A stretch of 64,000 nucleotides of DNA from JAWWOW01 sp033851265. GTDB taxonomy: Bacteria > Actinomycetota > Actinomycetes > JAWWOW01. The notes beneath the pieces were generated by a model. The model did no database searches and was not told where the DNA came from. It saw nothing but the letters and a program-made list of their open reading frames with translations. The first letter of the stretch is position 1; the number at the start of each line of letters is the position of its first letter. Shown one piece after another: positions 42,742 through 51,523 of this stretch. A program made the translations under genes and the position numbers. The stretch spans positions 124,001-188,000 of the forward strand of contig JAWWOW010000007.1 of the NCBI GenBank assembly GCA_033851265.1, in the 5' to 3' direction.

Positions 42742-43692
42742 ATGACGTACGACGCAAGCACTACGACTGACGACGTCGTCAAAGGTGTCGATCTGTCCGG
42801 CCGAACGGCCGTCGTCACCGGTGCCTCGTCTGGACTCGGGCAGGAGACGGCACGGAGCCTGGCGTCGGTCGGCGCCACCGTCGTTATGGCGGTGCGCGAC
42901 CCCGACAAGGGAAACGCGGCGGCGGAGGCGATTCGCTCCTCGGTTCCCGACGCGTCGTTGGAAGTTGGGACGCTCGACCTGGCGGCACTCGCCGGCGTCC
43001 GGGCATTCAGCGAGTGGCTCCTCGACCGCCACCAACGGATCGACTTGCTCATCAACAATGCCGGCGTAATGGCGCCGCCGTTGGGTCGGACGGCGGACGG
43101 GTTCGAGCTTCAACTTGGCACGAACCATCTCGGTCACTTCCTGCTGACCAATCGGGTCATGGACGCGGTCCTCGCCGGTGCACCTGCCCGCATCGTCAAT
43201 CTCAGCTCGCGTGGCCACTTCCGGTCGGCCTTCGACTGGGACGATCCGCACTACCGGAGCCGGCCGTATGAGAAATGGGAGGGCTACGGCCAGTCGAAGA
43301 CTGCCAACGTGTTGTTCACCGTCGAGCTCGAACGCAGGTACGCCGCTCGTGGTGTGCACGCCTACGCGATCCACCCCGGCGTCATCATGACCGAGCTGTC
43401 GAGGCATTTGAGCGCTGACGACTACACGGATCTGCAGAGCCGCCTGCCCGCGGGTGCGTTGGCTCTCAAGCCGGTTGAGGCGGGCGCGGCGACCACGGTG
43501 TGGGCGGCGACGTCGCCGGAGCTGGCGGATGTCGGCGGGGTCTATTGCGAGGACTGTCACGTGGCTGGGCCTGCGACCGGAGACGCTCCGACCGAGGGGT
43601 ATCGAGAATGGGCGATGGATTCGGACCAGGCGCAGCGGTTGTGGACGTGGTCCGAGGAGCAGGTGGGCGAGAAGTTCGGGTCAGGCGGCTGA
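42742..43692 (+). CDS. Short-chain dehydrogenase (retinol/protochlorophyllide reductase-like)
   Basis: A 316-residue SDR with VVTGASSGLGQETARSLA, LLINNAGVMAPP, the serine in VNLSSRGHF and the catalytic YGQSK (YxxxK). Length and the FELQLGTNHLGHFLLTN segment place it with the retinol dehydrogenase-like group, common in actinobacterial secondary metabolism and lipid pathways. ATG at 42742 begins MTYDAS; a longer reading starts within the divergent promoter region. Its last 12 bases overlap the small gene on the opposite strand. Confidence 0.9.
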   Translation: MTYDASTTTDDVVKGVDLSGRTAVVTGASSGLGQETARSLASVGATVVMAVRDPDKGNAAAEAIRSSVPDASLEVGTLDLAALAGVRAFSEWLLDRHQRIDLLINNAGVMAPPLGRTADGFELQLGTNHLGHFLLTNRVMDAVLAGAPARIVNLSSRGHFRSAFDWDDPHYRSRPYEKWEGYGQSKTANVLFTVELERRYAARGVHAYAIHPGVIMTELSRHLSADDYTDLQSRLPAGALALKPVEAGAATTVWAATSPELADVGGVYCEDCHVAGPATGDAPTEGYREWAMDSDQAQRLWTWSEEQVGEKFGSGG

Positions 43693-43875
43693 GGGCACCG
43701 TCTGCACCGGGATGCGACCCCAGGGGGCGCTCACGGCGGCGACCAGGTTGGCGACTCGGGTCTCGACGGCGGCACGCTGCGCGGGAATGGCGCGAAGGAC
43801 GTCCGCGGCGGCGTGGACCAGCGCGTCGCTCGAGCCGCTGACAACACCCTGTCGCGTGATCTCGATGGTGTTCAT
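43681..43875 (-). CDS. Small helical hypothetical protein
   Basis: A 64-residue protein, MNTIEITRQGVV.., with a predicted Ala-rich helix (about 18-48) and no cysteines or membrane segment. The ATG at 43875 has AGGAG six bases upstream, a better signal than many genes here, which is the main reason to believe it. Its 3' end overlaps the dehydrogenase gene by 12 bases. Function unknown. Confidence 0.6.
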   Translation of the reverse strand: MNTIEITRQGVVSGSSDALVHAAADVLRAIPAQRAAVETRVANLVAAVSAPWGRIPVQTVPSAA

Positions 43876-44012
43876 GACGGCTCCTGTCGTAGTGCTTCGT
43901 TGGCAGCCTGAACAACGACTCGGGGACCGGCCGGGGGTGTGAGCCGTTCAGCGCAACCTCCCGCGCTGGTGCCCTAGACCGTTTCAGGACAAAGCACCCC
44001 TATCGTTGACAC

Positions 44013-47000
44013 ATGGGGGGCAGGGGCGGACCCGTAACGGTGACCATCATGTTCACCGACATCGTCGCGTCGACCGAGCTCATCGGCCGGCTGGGCCTGC
44101 ATGCCGCCACCGAGCTTCAACGCATCCACGACCGCTTGTTGGCCACCGCCGTCGGCGCGTGCAACGGCCGATACGTGAAGTCCACCGGCGACGGGATGAT
44201 GGCGACGTTCAGCTCTGCTCAGGACGCGGTTACCGCCGCCGTTGGCGTGCAACGTTCGGTCGAGGCGCACTCGCGCCGGTCGCCCGCGCTGGCCTTCGGT
44301 ATCCGCATCGGACTGTCGGCCGGCGACGTGGTGTGGAACGACGACGGTTCGGACTGCATCGGGACCGCTGTCAACGAGGCTGCCCGCCTGACTGACATCG
44401 CGAGCGGTGGACAGATTCTCGCCAGCGAGGTCGTGCGATCTCTCGCGCGTGATGCGAGTGTCGCCTTCGGGCCCGCGGAGGCGGTGGAGCTCAAGGGCTT
44501 CGCGCAACCCCTGATGGTCAGCGGGATCGCGTGGACCCCCGGCCCGGCGGGGCTGTTGGCGGTGCCGGGCCCGTTGCGCATCGACGAGGCAGCACCGGGA
44601 TACGTCGGACGTGCTGACGTGTTGGCGTCGCTGCGCCGCAGCTGGCAGGAGATACACGACGACCGCAGCCGTTGCGTGCTGCTGTCGGGCGAGCCCGGCG
44701 TCGGCAAGACGCGGACGGCTGCACAGCTCGCCGACGAGCTGTCGACCGAAGGCGTCCTCGTGTTGTACGGCGGCTGTCAGGAGGGCATCGGCGCGCCGTA
44801 CCGTCCGTTCGCCGAAGCTCTCGACCATCACACGTCGACCCTGCGCGACCCCGACCTCGGCTGGATGCCCGGTGAGTTGCGCCGACTGCTGCCGGAGCTG
44901 ACCAGCCGAGTGCCCGGCCTGCCCGAGCCGCTCTCATCCGATCCGCGTACCGAGGAGTTCCGGCTGTTCGAGGCGATCGGCTCCTGGCTCGCGTCTGCCT
45001 CGGTAGCGACTGGACTGCTGCTCGTACTCGATGACTTGCATTGGGCGGGCACGCCGACGTTGCTCGCGCTCACGCATTTGCTGGACACCATCGGCAACGA
45101 TCCGAGTGCCCGGCTGCTCATCGTCGGCACATATCGCGACAGCGATGTCGATCGGGCCCACCAGCTGACCACGCTGTTAGCGCGGACTGCATCGGGTGGT
45201 GTCGAACGACATGCGTTGACCGGGCTGTCGGCCGATGAAGTCACCACGTTTGTCCAGACATCCGCCGGCCACGAGCTCGACGAACGCGGCATCGCGCTGG
45301 CACAAAAGGTGCACGCCGAAACGGAAGGCAATCCGTTCTTCGTGGGCGAGGTGCTACGCCATCTCACCGAGACCGGCACCATCCGACGCGACGGTGACCG
45401 GTGGACCGTGGATGACGTGGGTGCGGTGACGGTGCCGCCGAATGTTCGTGACGTCGTACGCCGGCGCCTTTCCTACCTGAGCGAGGACACGCAGTCGCTG
45501 TTGTCCACAGCATCCGTGCTCGGGCGCGACTTCGATGTGCCCGTGCTTGCTGCGTTGGTCAGCCGGGACGAGGACGAAATTGTCGGCGCGCTCGAGAGCG
45601 CGCTCGGCGCACGTCTGCTGCACGAAGTCGGACCGGACCGTTTCCGCTTCGCGCACGCGCTCGTCAAAGAGACGTTGTACGACGAGCTGTCCGCCACTCG
45701 GCGTCGCCGGCTTCACCGCAAGGTCATCGACGTGTTGGAGCGCCTGCGCCCGTACGCCGTTGTGCCGCTGGCCTATCACTGTGTCGCCGCCGGCCCGGAC
45801 AGCGTGGATCGCGGCCGAGCTGCGTCGTACCTCCTTGCTGCCGCTGGTGAGGCACAGCAGGCGCGCGCCCTCGCAGATGCGGAATGGCGTTACCGCCACG
45901 CACTCGACCTTGTCGACGAGGACCCTGCGCTCGAGCATCTTGCGGTCGACGCGACGATCGGCGTCGGCGAATGCCAACGCGACCAAGGGGATCCGTCGTA
46001 CCGGAAGACGCTGATTTCGGCGGCGGAGCGGGCCGGGGAGGACACGCCGCGGCTGGTTGCGGCGGTGCTCGCCAACCGTCGCGGCGTCACGACCGTCGTC
46101 GGTGAGGTCGACGTCGAGAGGGTCGCGCTCGCCGAACGTGCGCTGGCTCGACTCGGGAGTGAGCGCAGTGAGGACCGGGCGCGACTGCTCGCCTACCTCG
46201 CAACGGAGATCACGTTCACGGGCGCGTCCGACCGGCGGCTGTCTCTCGTCGACGAGGCCGAGTCCATTGCTCGCCGACTCGGCAACTCACGCGTGCTGGC
46301 CGACGTATTGGTGCGCACGGCGTTCCCGGCGATCGCGTTGGACCGCATCGAGGCGTTGGTGGCTCGCGGTCGTGAGTCGGTCGAACTTGCCGATGCGACC
46401 GGCGACCCGGCATTGCAAGCCGAGGCGCGAAGTCTGTGGGCGTGGGCGCTACTAGCCGCTGGTGACCTGCGCGCTGCCGAGCAGACGAACCGCGATGCCG
46501 CAGCGATAGCGGCAGAGGCGGGAGCCTCATCGCTGAAGTGGATGACGAGGTACTGGCTCGTCGCGCATCTCGGCGCGGCGGGCAGGTTCACCGAAGCAGC
46601 GACGTTGAACGACGAACTGCTCGCCGTGGCAGAGGCCGGCGGTGAGCCTGACGGTCTCAACTGGTGGGGCGCCGCGAGCACGGCGCTAGCGCTGCTCCAG
46701 GGCGGGGTCGGTGACCTAGCCGACCTGATTGGGCAGTTCGCCGACCAATACCCAGCGTTACCGACCTGGCGAGCAGCGCACGCGGAGGCGCTCGCAGAAG
46801 CAGGTCGCATCGCCGAGGCGCGTGCGGTGCTCGACAAGTACCCCATCGACGTTGCCGCACTGGCGCGTGATCCTTACGCGCTTGTCGGGCTCGGATCACT
46901 GGCGCACGCTGCTTGGCTGATCGGCGACCAGGAGTTGGCGGAGCGCGTCTTCGCGGTGGTCGAGCCGCACAGCAGGCGCTGGGCGCACCTGTTCATCGGA

Positions 47001-47306
47001 ATCACCGGACCAGTGTCCTGGTCCATCGGCCGTTGTTTGCTCGCGCTGGGTCGCCTCGACGAAGGGGTCGCTGCATTGCGCGCTGCTGTCGCCGACGCGA
47101 CCGCGCAAGGGTGCATCGGCGTAGCGATGCGTGCCCGCCTGGATCTCGCGGGTGCGTTAGCGCGTCGCGGGGCGACGGGGGACGCAACCGAAGCGCACGA
47201 ACTCGCGCAGGACGTCAGGACCTGGGCGGTGACTGCCGACTCCGGGGGTCTGGTCCGGCTGGCGGAAACCGTCGACAGCCGCGGCTGGGCCGACTCACCA
47301 ACCTGA
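44013..47306 (+). CDS. Class III adenylyl cyclase fused to AAA/STAND ATPase and helical-repeat region
   Basis: A 1097-residue signalling protein. The N-terminal cyclase homology domain (about 8-170) keeps every canonical residue: metal-binding D16 (FTDIVAST) and D60 (KSTGDG), substrate-selecting K56 and D114, and transition-state N121 and R125 (VNEAAR). Active cAMP synthesis is therefore likely. An AAA_16-type ATPase follows, with Walker A GEPGVGKT (about 226-233) and Walker B LLLVLDDLHW, then 500 residues of TPR-like helical repeats. No LuxR helix-turn-helix is present. The ATG at 44013 has no Shine-Dalgarno; a TATCGT about 8 bases upstream suggests a leaderless transcript. Confidence 0.92.
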   Translation: MGGRGGPVTVTIMFTDIVASTELIGRLGLHAATELQRIHDRLLATAVGACNGRYVKSTGDGMMATFSSAQDAVTAAVGVQRSVEAHSRRSPALAFGIRIGLSAGDVVWNDDGSDCIGTAVNEAARLTDIASGGQILASEVVRSLARDASVAFGPAEAVELKGFAQPLMVSGIAWTPGPAGLLAVPGPLRIDEAAPGYVGRADVLASLRRSWQEIHDDRSRCVLLSGEPGVGKTRTAAQLADELSTEGVLVLYGGCQEGIGAPYRPFAEALDHHTSTLRDPDLGWMPGELRRLLPELTSRVPGLPEPLSSDPRTEEFRLFEAIGSWLASASVATGLLLVLDDLHWAGTPTLLALTHLLDTIGNDPSARLLIVGTYRDSDVDRAHQLTTLLARTASGGVERHALTGLSADEVTTFVQTSAGHELDERGIALAQKVHAETEGNPFFVGEVLRHLTETGTIRRDGDRWTVDDVGAVTVPPNVRDVVRRRLSYLSEDTQSLLSTASVLGRDFDVPVLAALVSRDEDEIVGALESALGARLLHEVGPDRFRFAHALVKETLYDELSATRRRRLHRKVIDVLERLRPYAVVPLAYHCVAAGPDSVDRGRAASYLLAAAGEAQQARALADAEWRYRHALDLVDEDPALEHLAVDATIGVGECQRDQGDPSYRKTLISAAERAGEDTPRLVAAVLANRRGVTTVVGEVDVERVALAERALARLGSERSEDRARLLAYLATEITFTGASDRRLSLVDEAESIARRLGNSRVLADVLVRTAFPAIALDRIEALVARGRESVELADATGDPALQAEARSLWAWALLAAGDLRAAEQTNRDAAAIAAEAGASSLKWMTRYWLVAHLGAAGRFTEAATLNDELLAVAEAGGEPDGLNWWGAASTALALLQGGVGDLADLIGQFADQYPALPTWRAAHAEALAEAGRIAEARAVLDKYPIDVAALARDPYALVGLGSLAHAAWLIGDQELAERVFAVVEPHSRRWAHLFIGITGPVSWSIGRCLLALGRLDEGVAALRAAVADATAQGCIGVAMRARLDLAGALARRGATGDATEAHELAQDVRTWAVTADSGGLVRLAETVDSRGWADSPT

Positions 47307-48452
47307 CGCGCGGTCCCAGCGCGCGTCGAGATGCTGCGGGATGGCGAACGGCGGGCGCGCGTGTCCGCGCTCGCACTGCAGGAAGCCCGTCATGATCCCG
47401 CGAGACAACCAACGCGCGACCGTTCGAATACCTGGTGCATCATCAACGGTGGAGAGCACCCGCATGATCGGGTGCGTCTGCGAGAGCACCTGCTCGACCC
47501 AGCCTCCTGCCGGGATCGCGAGCATGTCGGCGACCTCGTCGCCGAGCAGGTGACGCATGGTCGCGGCGGGCACGGATCCGAGAATCCCGTCCGGTCCGCA
47601 CTCGTCGATGACCTCGAGCAGCGCTTCGGTGAGTTTCTGGCCCGCAGCTGTTGCTGCGAGGTTGCGCGGGCGGATGAGCTCGTCGATTCGGTCGCCGTTG
47701 GCACGGTCGATCGGCAGGAGATCCGGGCGTACGCCGAGCAGATGGCCGACGACGCTCCACAGATGGAGGTACGCCTCGGCGTCGACGTCGTCGTACTGGA
47801 CACCGAACTGGTCGAGTACGCCGAGCATCGAGTGTCCGAACGACAGGAGTGCGCCGACCAGATGCTCCTGGCTGATCGGCGTACCCCAATCAGCGAACCA
47901 ACCCTGGGTGCCGTCAGCTGGTGGTCGGTCGAGTCGTTCGACACGAGGGTCGTTTTGCACGAGGTAGCGGATGCCCGCGTGCATGAGCCGGACGCGGCGG
48001 ACTGTCTCTTGTCCTTGTTTTCCTGGCCCCAAGGCGTCGGGGGTGGTGACATCGAGCACCATCTGCGCGGTCTCGTAGATACGTCGCTTCGCGTTGGTCT
48101 CGAGTCGGCTGGTCAGGTCGAGGACGTGAGCGGCGGGTACGGCCGCATAGCCGACCGGCAACGAGAAACAGAACAGTCCGAGACCGAGCTCGAGTCCCCA
48201 TTGCGAGAAGAAGTGTGCGCCCTTGTCGAGCAGCTCGGGGTCGGCCCAGTCCGGCATCGGCGTTTGCTCGGCGTAGTAGTCGGTGAGCAGCCCTTCCGGC
48301 GTTGTCGCCGTCCCAGCGAGGATCCCGCGGAACAGCTGCGCGTGATCTCCCTGAACGGCGTCGTAGTAGCGCGCGGCGATGTCATCGGCGATCGGGTCGC
48401 CCTGGAAACGCAGCTCATCGAGCAACGCGTCGTTCCACTTGACGCCGTCCAC
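47295..48452 (-). CDS. DUF2236/MpaB-family oxygenase-like protein (latex-clearing-protein relative)
   Basis: A 385-residue protein of the DUF2236 family, to which the haem b rubber oxygenase Lcp and the MpaB group belong. Recognisable segments are RRVRLMHAGIRYLV in the core helix, GTPISQEHLVGALLSFGHSMLGVL and AEAYLHLWSVVGHLLGV. A histidine-bearing helical core is consistent with haem binding, but the substrate is not predictable; no secretion signal is seen. I start at GTG 48452, following a G-run seven bases upstream. Its 3' end overlaps the cyclase gene by 12 bases, tail to tail. Confidence 0.82.
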   Translation of the reverse strand: MDGVKWNDALLDELRFQGDPIADDIAARYYDAVQGDHAQLFRGILAGTATTPEGLLTDYYAEQTPMPDWADPELLDKGAHFFSQWGLELGLGLFCFSLPVGYAAVPAAHVLDLTSRLETNAKRRIYETAQMVLDVTTPDALGPGKQGQETVRRVRLMHAGIRYLVQNDPRVERLDRPPADGTQGWFADWGTPISQEHLVGALLSFGHSMLGVLDQFGVQYDDVDAEAYLHLWSVVGHLLGVRPDLLPIDRANGDRIDELIRPRNLAATAAGQKLTEALLEVIDECGPDGILGSVPAATMRHLLGDEVADMLAIPAGGWVEQVLSQTHPIMRVLSTVDDAPGIRTVARWLSRGIMTGFLQCERGHARPPFAIPQHLDARWDRASGW

Positions 48453-48619
48453 TGATGATCCCCCCGGATCCGGGCATTTCGCCCTGCACGGAGCATGATG
48501 ACCCAGCCCACCGCCGCCCGGCCAGGAAGGGCTCGCGTGAATCGCGTCACTAGGCAGGATGCAGGCTCGTTGACGTCGAAACATCAGGACAGACGCCCTC
48601 ACCCAGCCCGGAGGTCCTC

Positions 48620-49744
48620 GTGCTGCGCCTGCTCTCCCGTGTCCAGGCACTCCGCGCCGTTGCCGCTGTTGCGACGGCCGCCCTCGTGGTGACGGCGGGT
48701 GCGGCCGTTGCGGGCCAGACTGCTGCGACCCCGACGATCACGCAGGGCATCGCCGTGTTGCCGACGATTGACGACGCCGGCACGGCGACGACCTTCCCGT
48801 TGCATTGGGCGGCACCGACGGCTGGCGCGAAGGCGCTGATCGTGGTCTTCCACGGACACACGCACAACGGCGACCAATGGCAGGACGAGCTGAACACGAT
48901 GGCGGCGCGCAACAACGCCGTTGCCGTGGCGCCGCGGACGTCGGAGATCGATGGTCCCAACGGCAAGGGCGTGTTCGACACCGTGGACGAAGAGGCTCGC
49001 GACGCGGCATCAGCGATCGCATGGTCGCGCCGCGTCCACGGCAATCTGCCGACGTACCTGCTCTGCGTGTCGATGGGATGCACAGGGCTCGCGTACTTCA
49101 TTTCCATGGTTGCCCGCGGGAAGTCGACGAGTGCCGATGCGCGGTGGATGCGGGCCAACCGTCCGCGGCCCATCGCCGGCATCGTCGTGTCCGAGGGATT
49201 GTCGAATCTGTCCGAGACCTGGGCCGAGGCTGGTGCCGCCGACAAGACCTCGCAGGCCGAGATCGAGTACGAGACGCGAACCGCTACGGGCAGCGCAACG
49301 CCGCCACAGAACTCCGACGCTTACCGCACGCGTTCCCTCGCGATGCTGTCGCCGACTGGTTTCCGTGAGTTCGGCGCCAAGACGGCCGCTGTCGTGCACG
49401 ACGTCGACGACGGACTGGTGCCGTTCAATCAGGCGATCGAGTCCCGTGCAGCCTTGCGGGCGGGCGGCATACCAACGCACGGATACACGATTGTCGGCAA
49501 CCAACCGGGATGTAACACCGAGAACGAGACCACCTTCACGTCGTACGTCGGTAGCTACGTCGAGACCTACACAGGGCGCACCGAGGTGAAGGACAACCTC
49601 GACCCCACACTCTGCATGTCCGGGCATGCGGGCGAAACCCATCCAGAGACGACGGTGATGCGCGTGACCTTCGACGTGTTGCACCGCATGCTGACGGCTG
49701 GTGTGGGCTCGGGGGAGAGCACGATCCAGCCCACTGTCCGCTGA
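48620..49744 (+). CDS. Secreted alpha/beta-hydrolase-fold protein
   Basis: A 374-residue exported protein with a signal peptide (1-33). The fold shows LIVVFHGHTHNGDQW for the oxyanion region, a nucleophile elbow LLCVSMGCTG whose first Gly is replaced by Cys, a likely acid in VVHDVDDGLVP and His in CMSGHAGETH. That is a plausible Ser-Asp-His triad of an esterase or lipase-like enzyme, though the altered elbow lowers certainty. Several cysteines (CVSMGC, GCNTEN, LCMSG) suggest disulphides outside the cell. GTG at 48620 has GGAGG five bases upstream. Its stop abuts the KdpE stop with no gap (TGATCA). Confidence 0.82.
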   Translation: MLRLLSRVQALRAVAAVATAALVVTAGAAVAGQTAATPTITQGIAVLPTIDDAGTATTFPLHWAAPTAGAKALIVVFHGHTHNGDQWQDELNTMAARNNAVAVAPRTSEIDGPNGKGVFDTVDEEARDAASAIAWSRRVHGNLPTYLLCVSMGCTGLAYFISMVARGKSTSADARWMRANRPRPIAGIVVSEGLSNLSETWAEAGAADKTSQAEIEYETRTATGSATPPQNSDAYRTRSLAMLSPTGFREFGAKTAAVVHDVDDGLVPFNQAIESRAALRAGGIPTHGYTIVGNQPGCNTENETTFTSYVGSYVETYTGRTEVKDNLDPTLCMSGHAGETHPETTVMRVTFDVLHRMLTAGVGSGESTIQPTVR

Positions 49745-50419
49745 TCACGGCTCGAAGCGGTAGCCCAAACCTGTTGCAGTGAGCAAATATCGCGGGCGAC
49801 TCGGTAGCGGTTCGAGTTTGCGTCGAAGCTGAGCGATGTAGACACGCAAGTAATTGGTCTCTGTTGAGTACGCCGGACCCCAAACTTCGCGCAACAGCTG
49901 TTGCTGGCTGACCAGCTTGCCGGGGTGCCGGACCAGGATTTCGAGGATGTGCCACTCCGTCGGAGTGAGCCGCACCTCCCCGGCTTCGGTTCGGACCGTC
50001 CGGGCGGCCAGATCCACCGTGAATGCCTCGGTCGTCACCACCGCGGTGTCCTCAACTGGTGATGCGCGGCGCAGGGTTGCTCGTATCCGGGCTAGTAGTT
50101 CGTCGACGCCGAATGGCTTTGTGACGTAGTCGTCAGCTCCGGCGTCCAGGGCCGCAACCTTCTGTGCTTGCTCGTGGCGAGCGGACAGAATGATGATCGG
50201 GGCTGTACTCCATGCGCGAAGCCCGGCAACGACCTCGACGCCTTCCATGTCGGGAAGCCCCAGGTCTAGCAACACCAGGTCGGGTGGATGCCGCGCAGCA
50301 ACCGTGAGTGCATCTGCGCCGTCGTTCGCTGTGATTACGTCGTAGCCGCGGGCGCGCAGGTTGATCCCCAACGCTCGAAGCAGCTGCGGCTCGTCGTCGA
50401 CGAGCAGGACGCGCGTCAC
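49745..50419 (-). CDS. kdpE: KdpE-like response regulator
   Basis: A 224-residue OmpR-family regulator. Receiver with LLVDDEPQLLRALGINLRARGY, phospho-acceptor D52 in LVLLDLGLPDMEG, and a winged-helix domain ending TNYLRVYIAQLRRKLEPLPSRPRYLLTATGLGYRF is interrupted only by the usual loop, the KdpE pattern. KdpE normally controls potassium uptake genes. The GTG at 50419 overlaps the kinase stop. No kdpFABC is nearby; the adjacent transporter is KimA-like instead. Confidence 0.9.
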   Translation of the reverse strand: MTRVLLVDDEPQLLRALGINLRARGYDVITANDGADALTVAARHPPDLVLLDLGLPDMEGVEVVAGLRAWSTAPIIILSARHEQAQKVAALDAGADDYVTKPFGVDELLARIRATLRRASPVEDTAVVTTEAFTVDLAARTVRTEAGEVRLTPTEWHILEILVRHPGKLVSQQQLLREVWGPAYSTETNYLRVYIAQLRRKLEPLPSRPRYLLTATGLGYRFEP

Positions 50420-51498
50420 GTCCAGCCGCGCAGTGTGATGGTCATCGTGAGACCACCGCCGGGAGTATCGCTGGCGGATATCCCGCCACCCATGGCTTCG
50501 ACGAATCCGCGCGATATTGCCAAGCCAAGGCCGAGGCCATTGCTGCGCGAGTGGTCACCCAGGCGCTGAAACGGCGCGAATATTCGTTCGTGATCAGCGG
50601 TGGGGATCCCTGGCCCATGGTCGGCGATGTGCAGTCGAACCAGGTCGTACGCGGCATCCGCTGTTATCGCCACCGGGCGGTCCGTTGGGCTGAAGCGGAG
50701 GGCGTTGGCAGCGAGGTTCGCGATTGCTCGGTCGAGCAGGCCGGGGTCGGCGGATACCAGCGGTAGGTCATCAGGGATGTTCACCTCAACACGGTGTTCG
50801 TCACTGCGGGGGAGTGCGCCGAGAACTACTTCCTCGAGCGCGACGTCGCGGAGTTGCACACTCATGACACCGGCCTGAAGCCGGCTCATGTCAAGCAGGT
50901 TCTCCAGCAACTCGGCGAGCTGGTCGGCAGATTCCTCGATGGTCGCCAAGAGTTCTGCGTGCTCCTCCGGGCTCCACGCGACGTCGTCTTGCCGCAGGGT
51001 GGAGACCGCCGCCTTGATGCCTGCCAAGGGCGTGCGTAAGTCGTGACCGACCGCGGCTAGCAACGCGGAACGCACCTCATCGATCTGAGCAAGTTCGTTC
51101 GCGCGGAGGGCAGCTGCCCGACGACGAGCCGCTATCTCCACCAGCGTGCTGACGACGGCTGCAGCCGTCACATAAACAACGAGTGCGACGACGTCGTCCT
51201 TGGTGCGCACGCGGAAGGTGTGCAGTGGCTGGGTGAAGTAGTAGTTGGCGCACAGCGCCGATGTAGTGGCTGCGGCGATACCCACCACGGCACCGCCGAT
51301 AGTCGCGATAGCGACAACCGTCAATAGATAGATGAGCAACACACTGCTGAGCGAGAGGGCGTCTCGGCTAGCAGTCAGCACCACGGTGATCGCCGGGATG
51401 CCGACTGCCGCGACGAGCGCGCCGGTCAGGCGTCGTCGACGCGGAAGCGCAGAAGTTCCGCGAGTGAGTGCGGCCGGCAGCCGGATGTCGTGGCTCAC
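50416..51498 (-). CDS. KdpD-like sensor kinase lacking the N-terminal KdpD and Usp domains
   Basis: A 360-residue kinase that corresponds to the C-terminal half of KdpD: a four-helix DUF4118 membrane domain (about 25-120, with the SALCANYYFTQPLHTF segment typical of KdpD), HisKA with H152 in AAVGHDLRTPLAGIK and HATPase with NLAANALRF, DHGPGIP and GLGLGLAISRG. Full KdpD is near 850-900 residues; the N-terminal ATP-binding KdpD and Usp domains are absent. GTG at 51498 is the start. It lies 25 bases after the KimA-like transporter stop, so the three genes are probably one operon, transporter first. Confidence 0.88.
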   Translation of the reverse strand: MSHDIRLPAALTRGTSALPRRRRLTGALVAAVGIPAITVVLTASRDALSLSSVLLIYLLTVVAIATIGGAVVGIAAATTSALCANYYFTQPLHTFRVRTKDDVVALVVYVTAAAVVSTLVEIAARRRAAALRANELAQIDEVRSALLAAVGHDLRTPLAGIKAAVSTLRQDDVAWSPEEHAELLATIEESADQLAELLENLLDMSRLQAGVMSVQLRDVALEEVVLGALPRSDEHRVEVNIPDDLPLVSADPGLLDRAIANLAANALRFSPTDRPVAITADAAYDLVRLHIADHGPGIPTADHERIFAPFQRLGDHSRSNGLGLGLAISRGFVEAMGGGISASDTPGGGLTMTITLRGWT

Positions 51499-51523
51499 GC
51501 GCTAAGCGTCACACCCAACGTTC

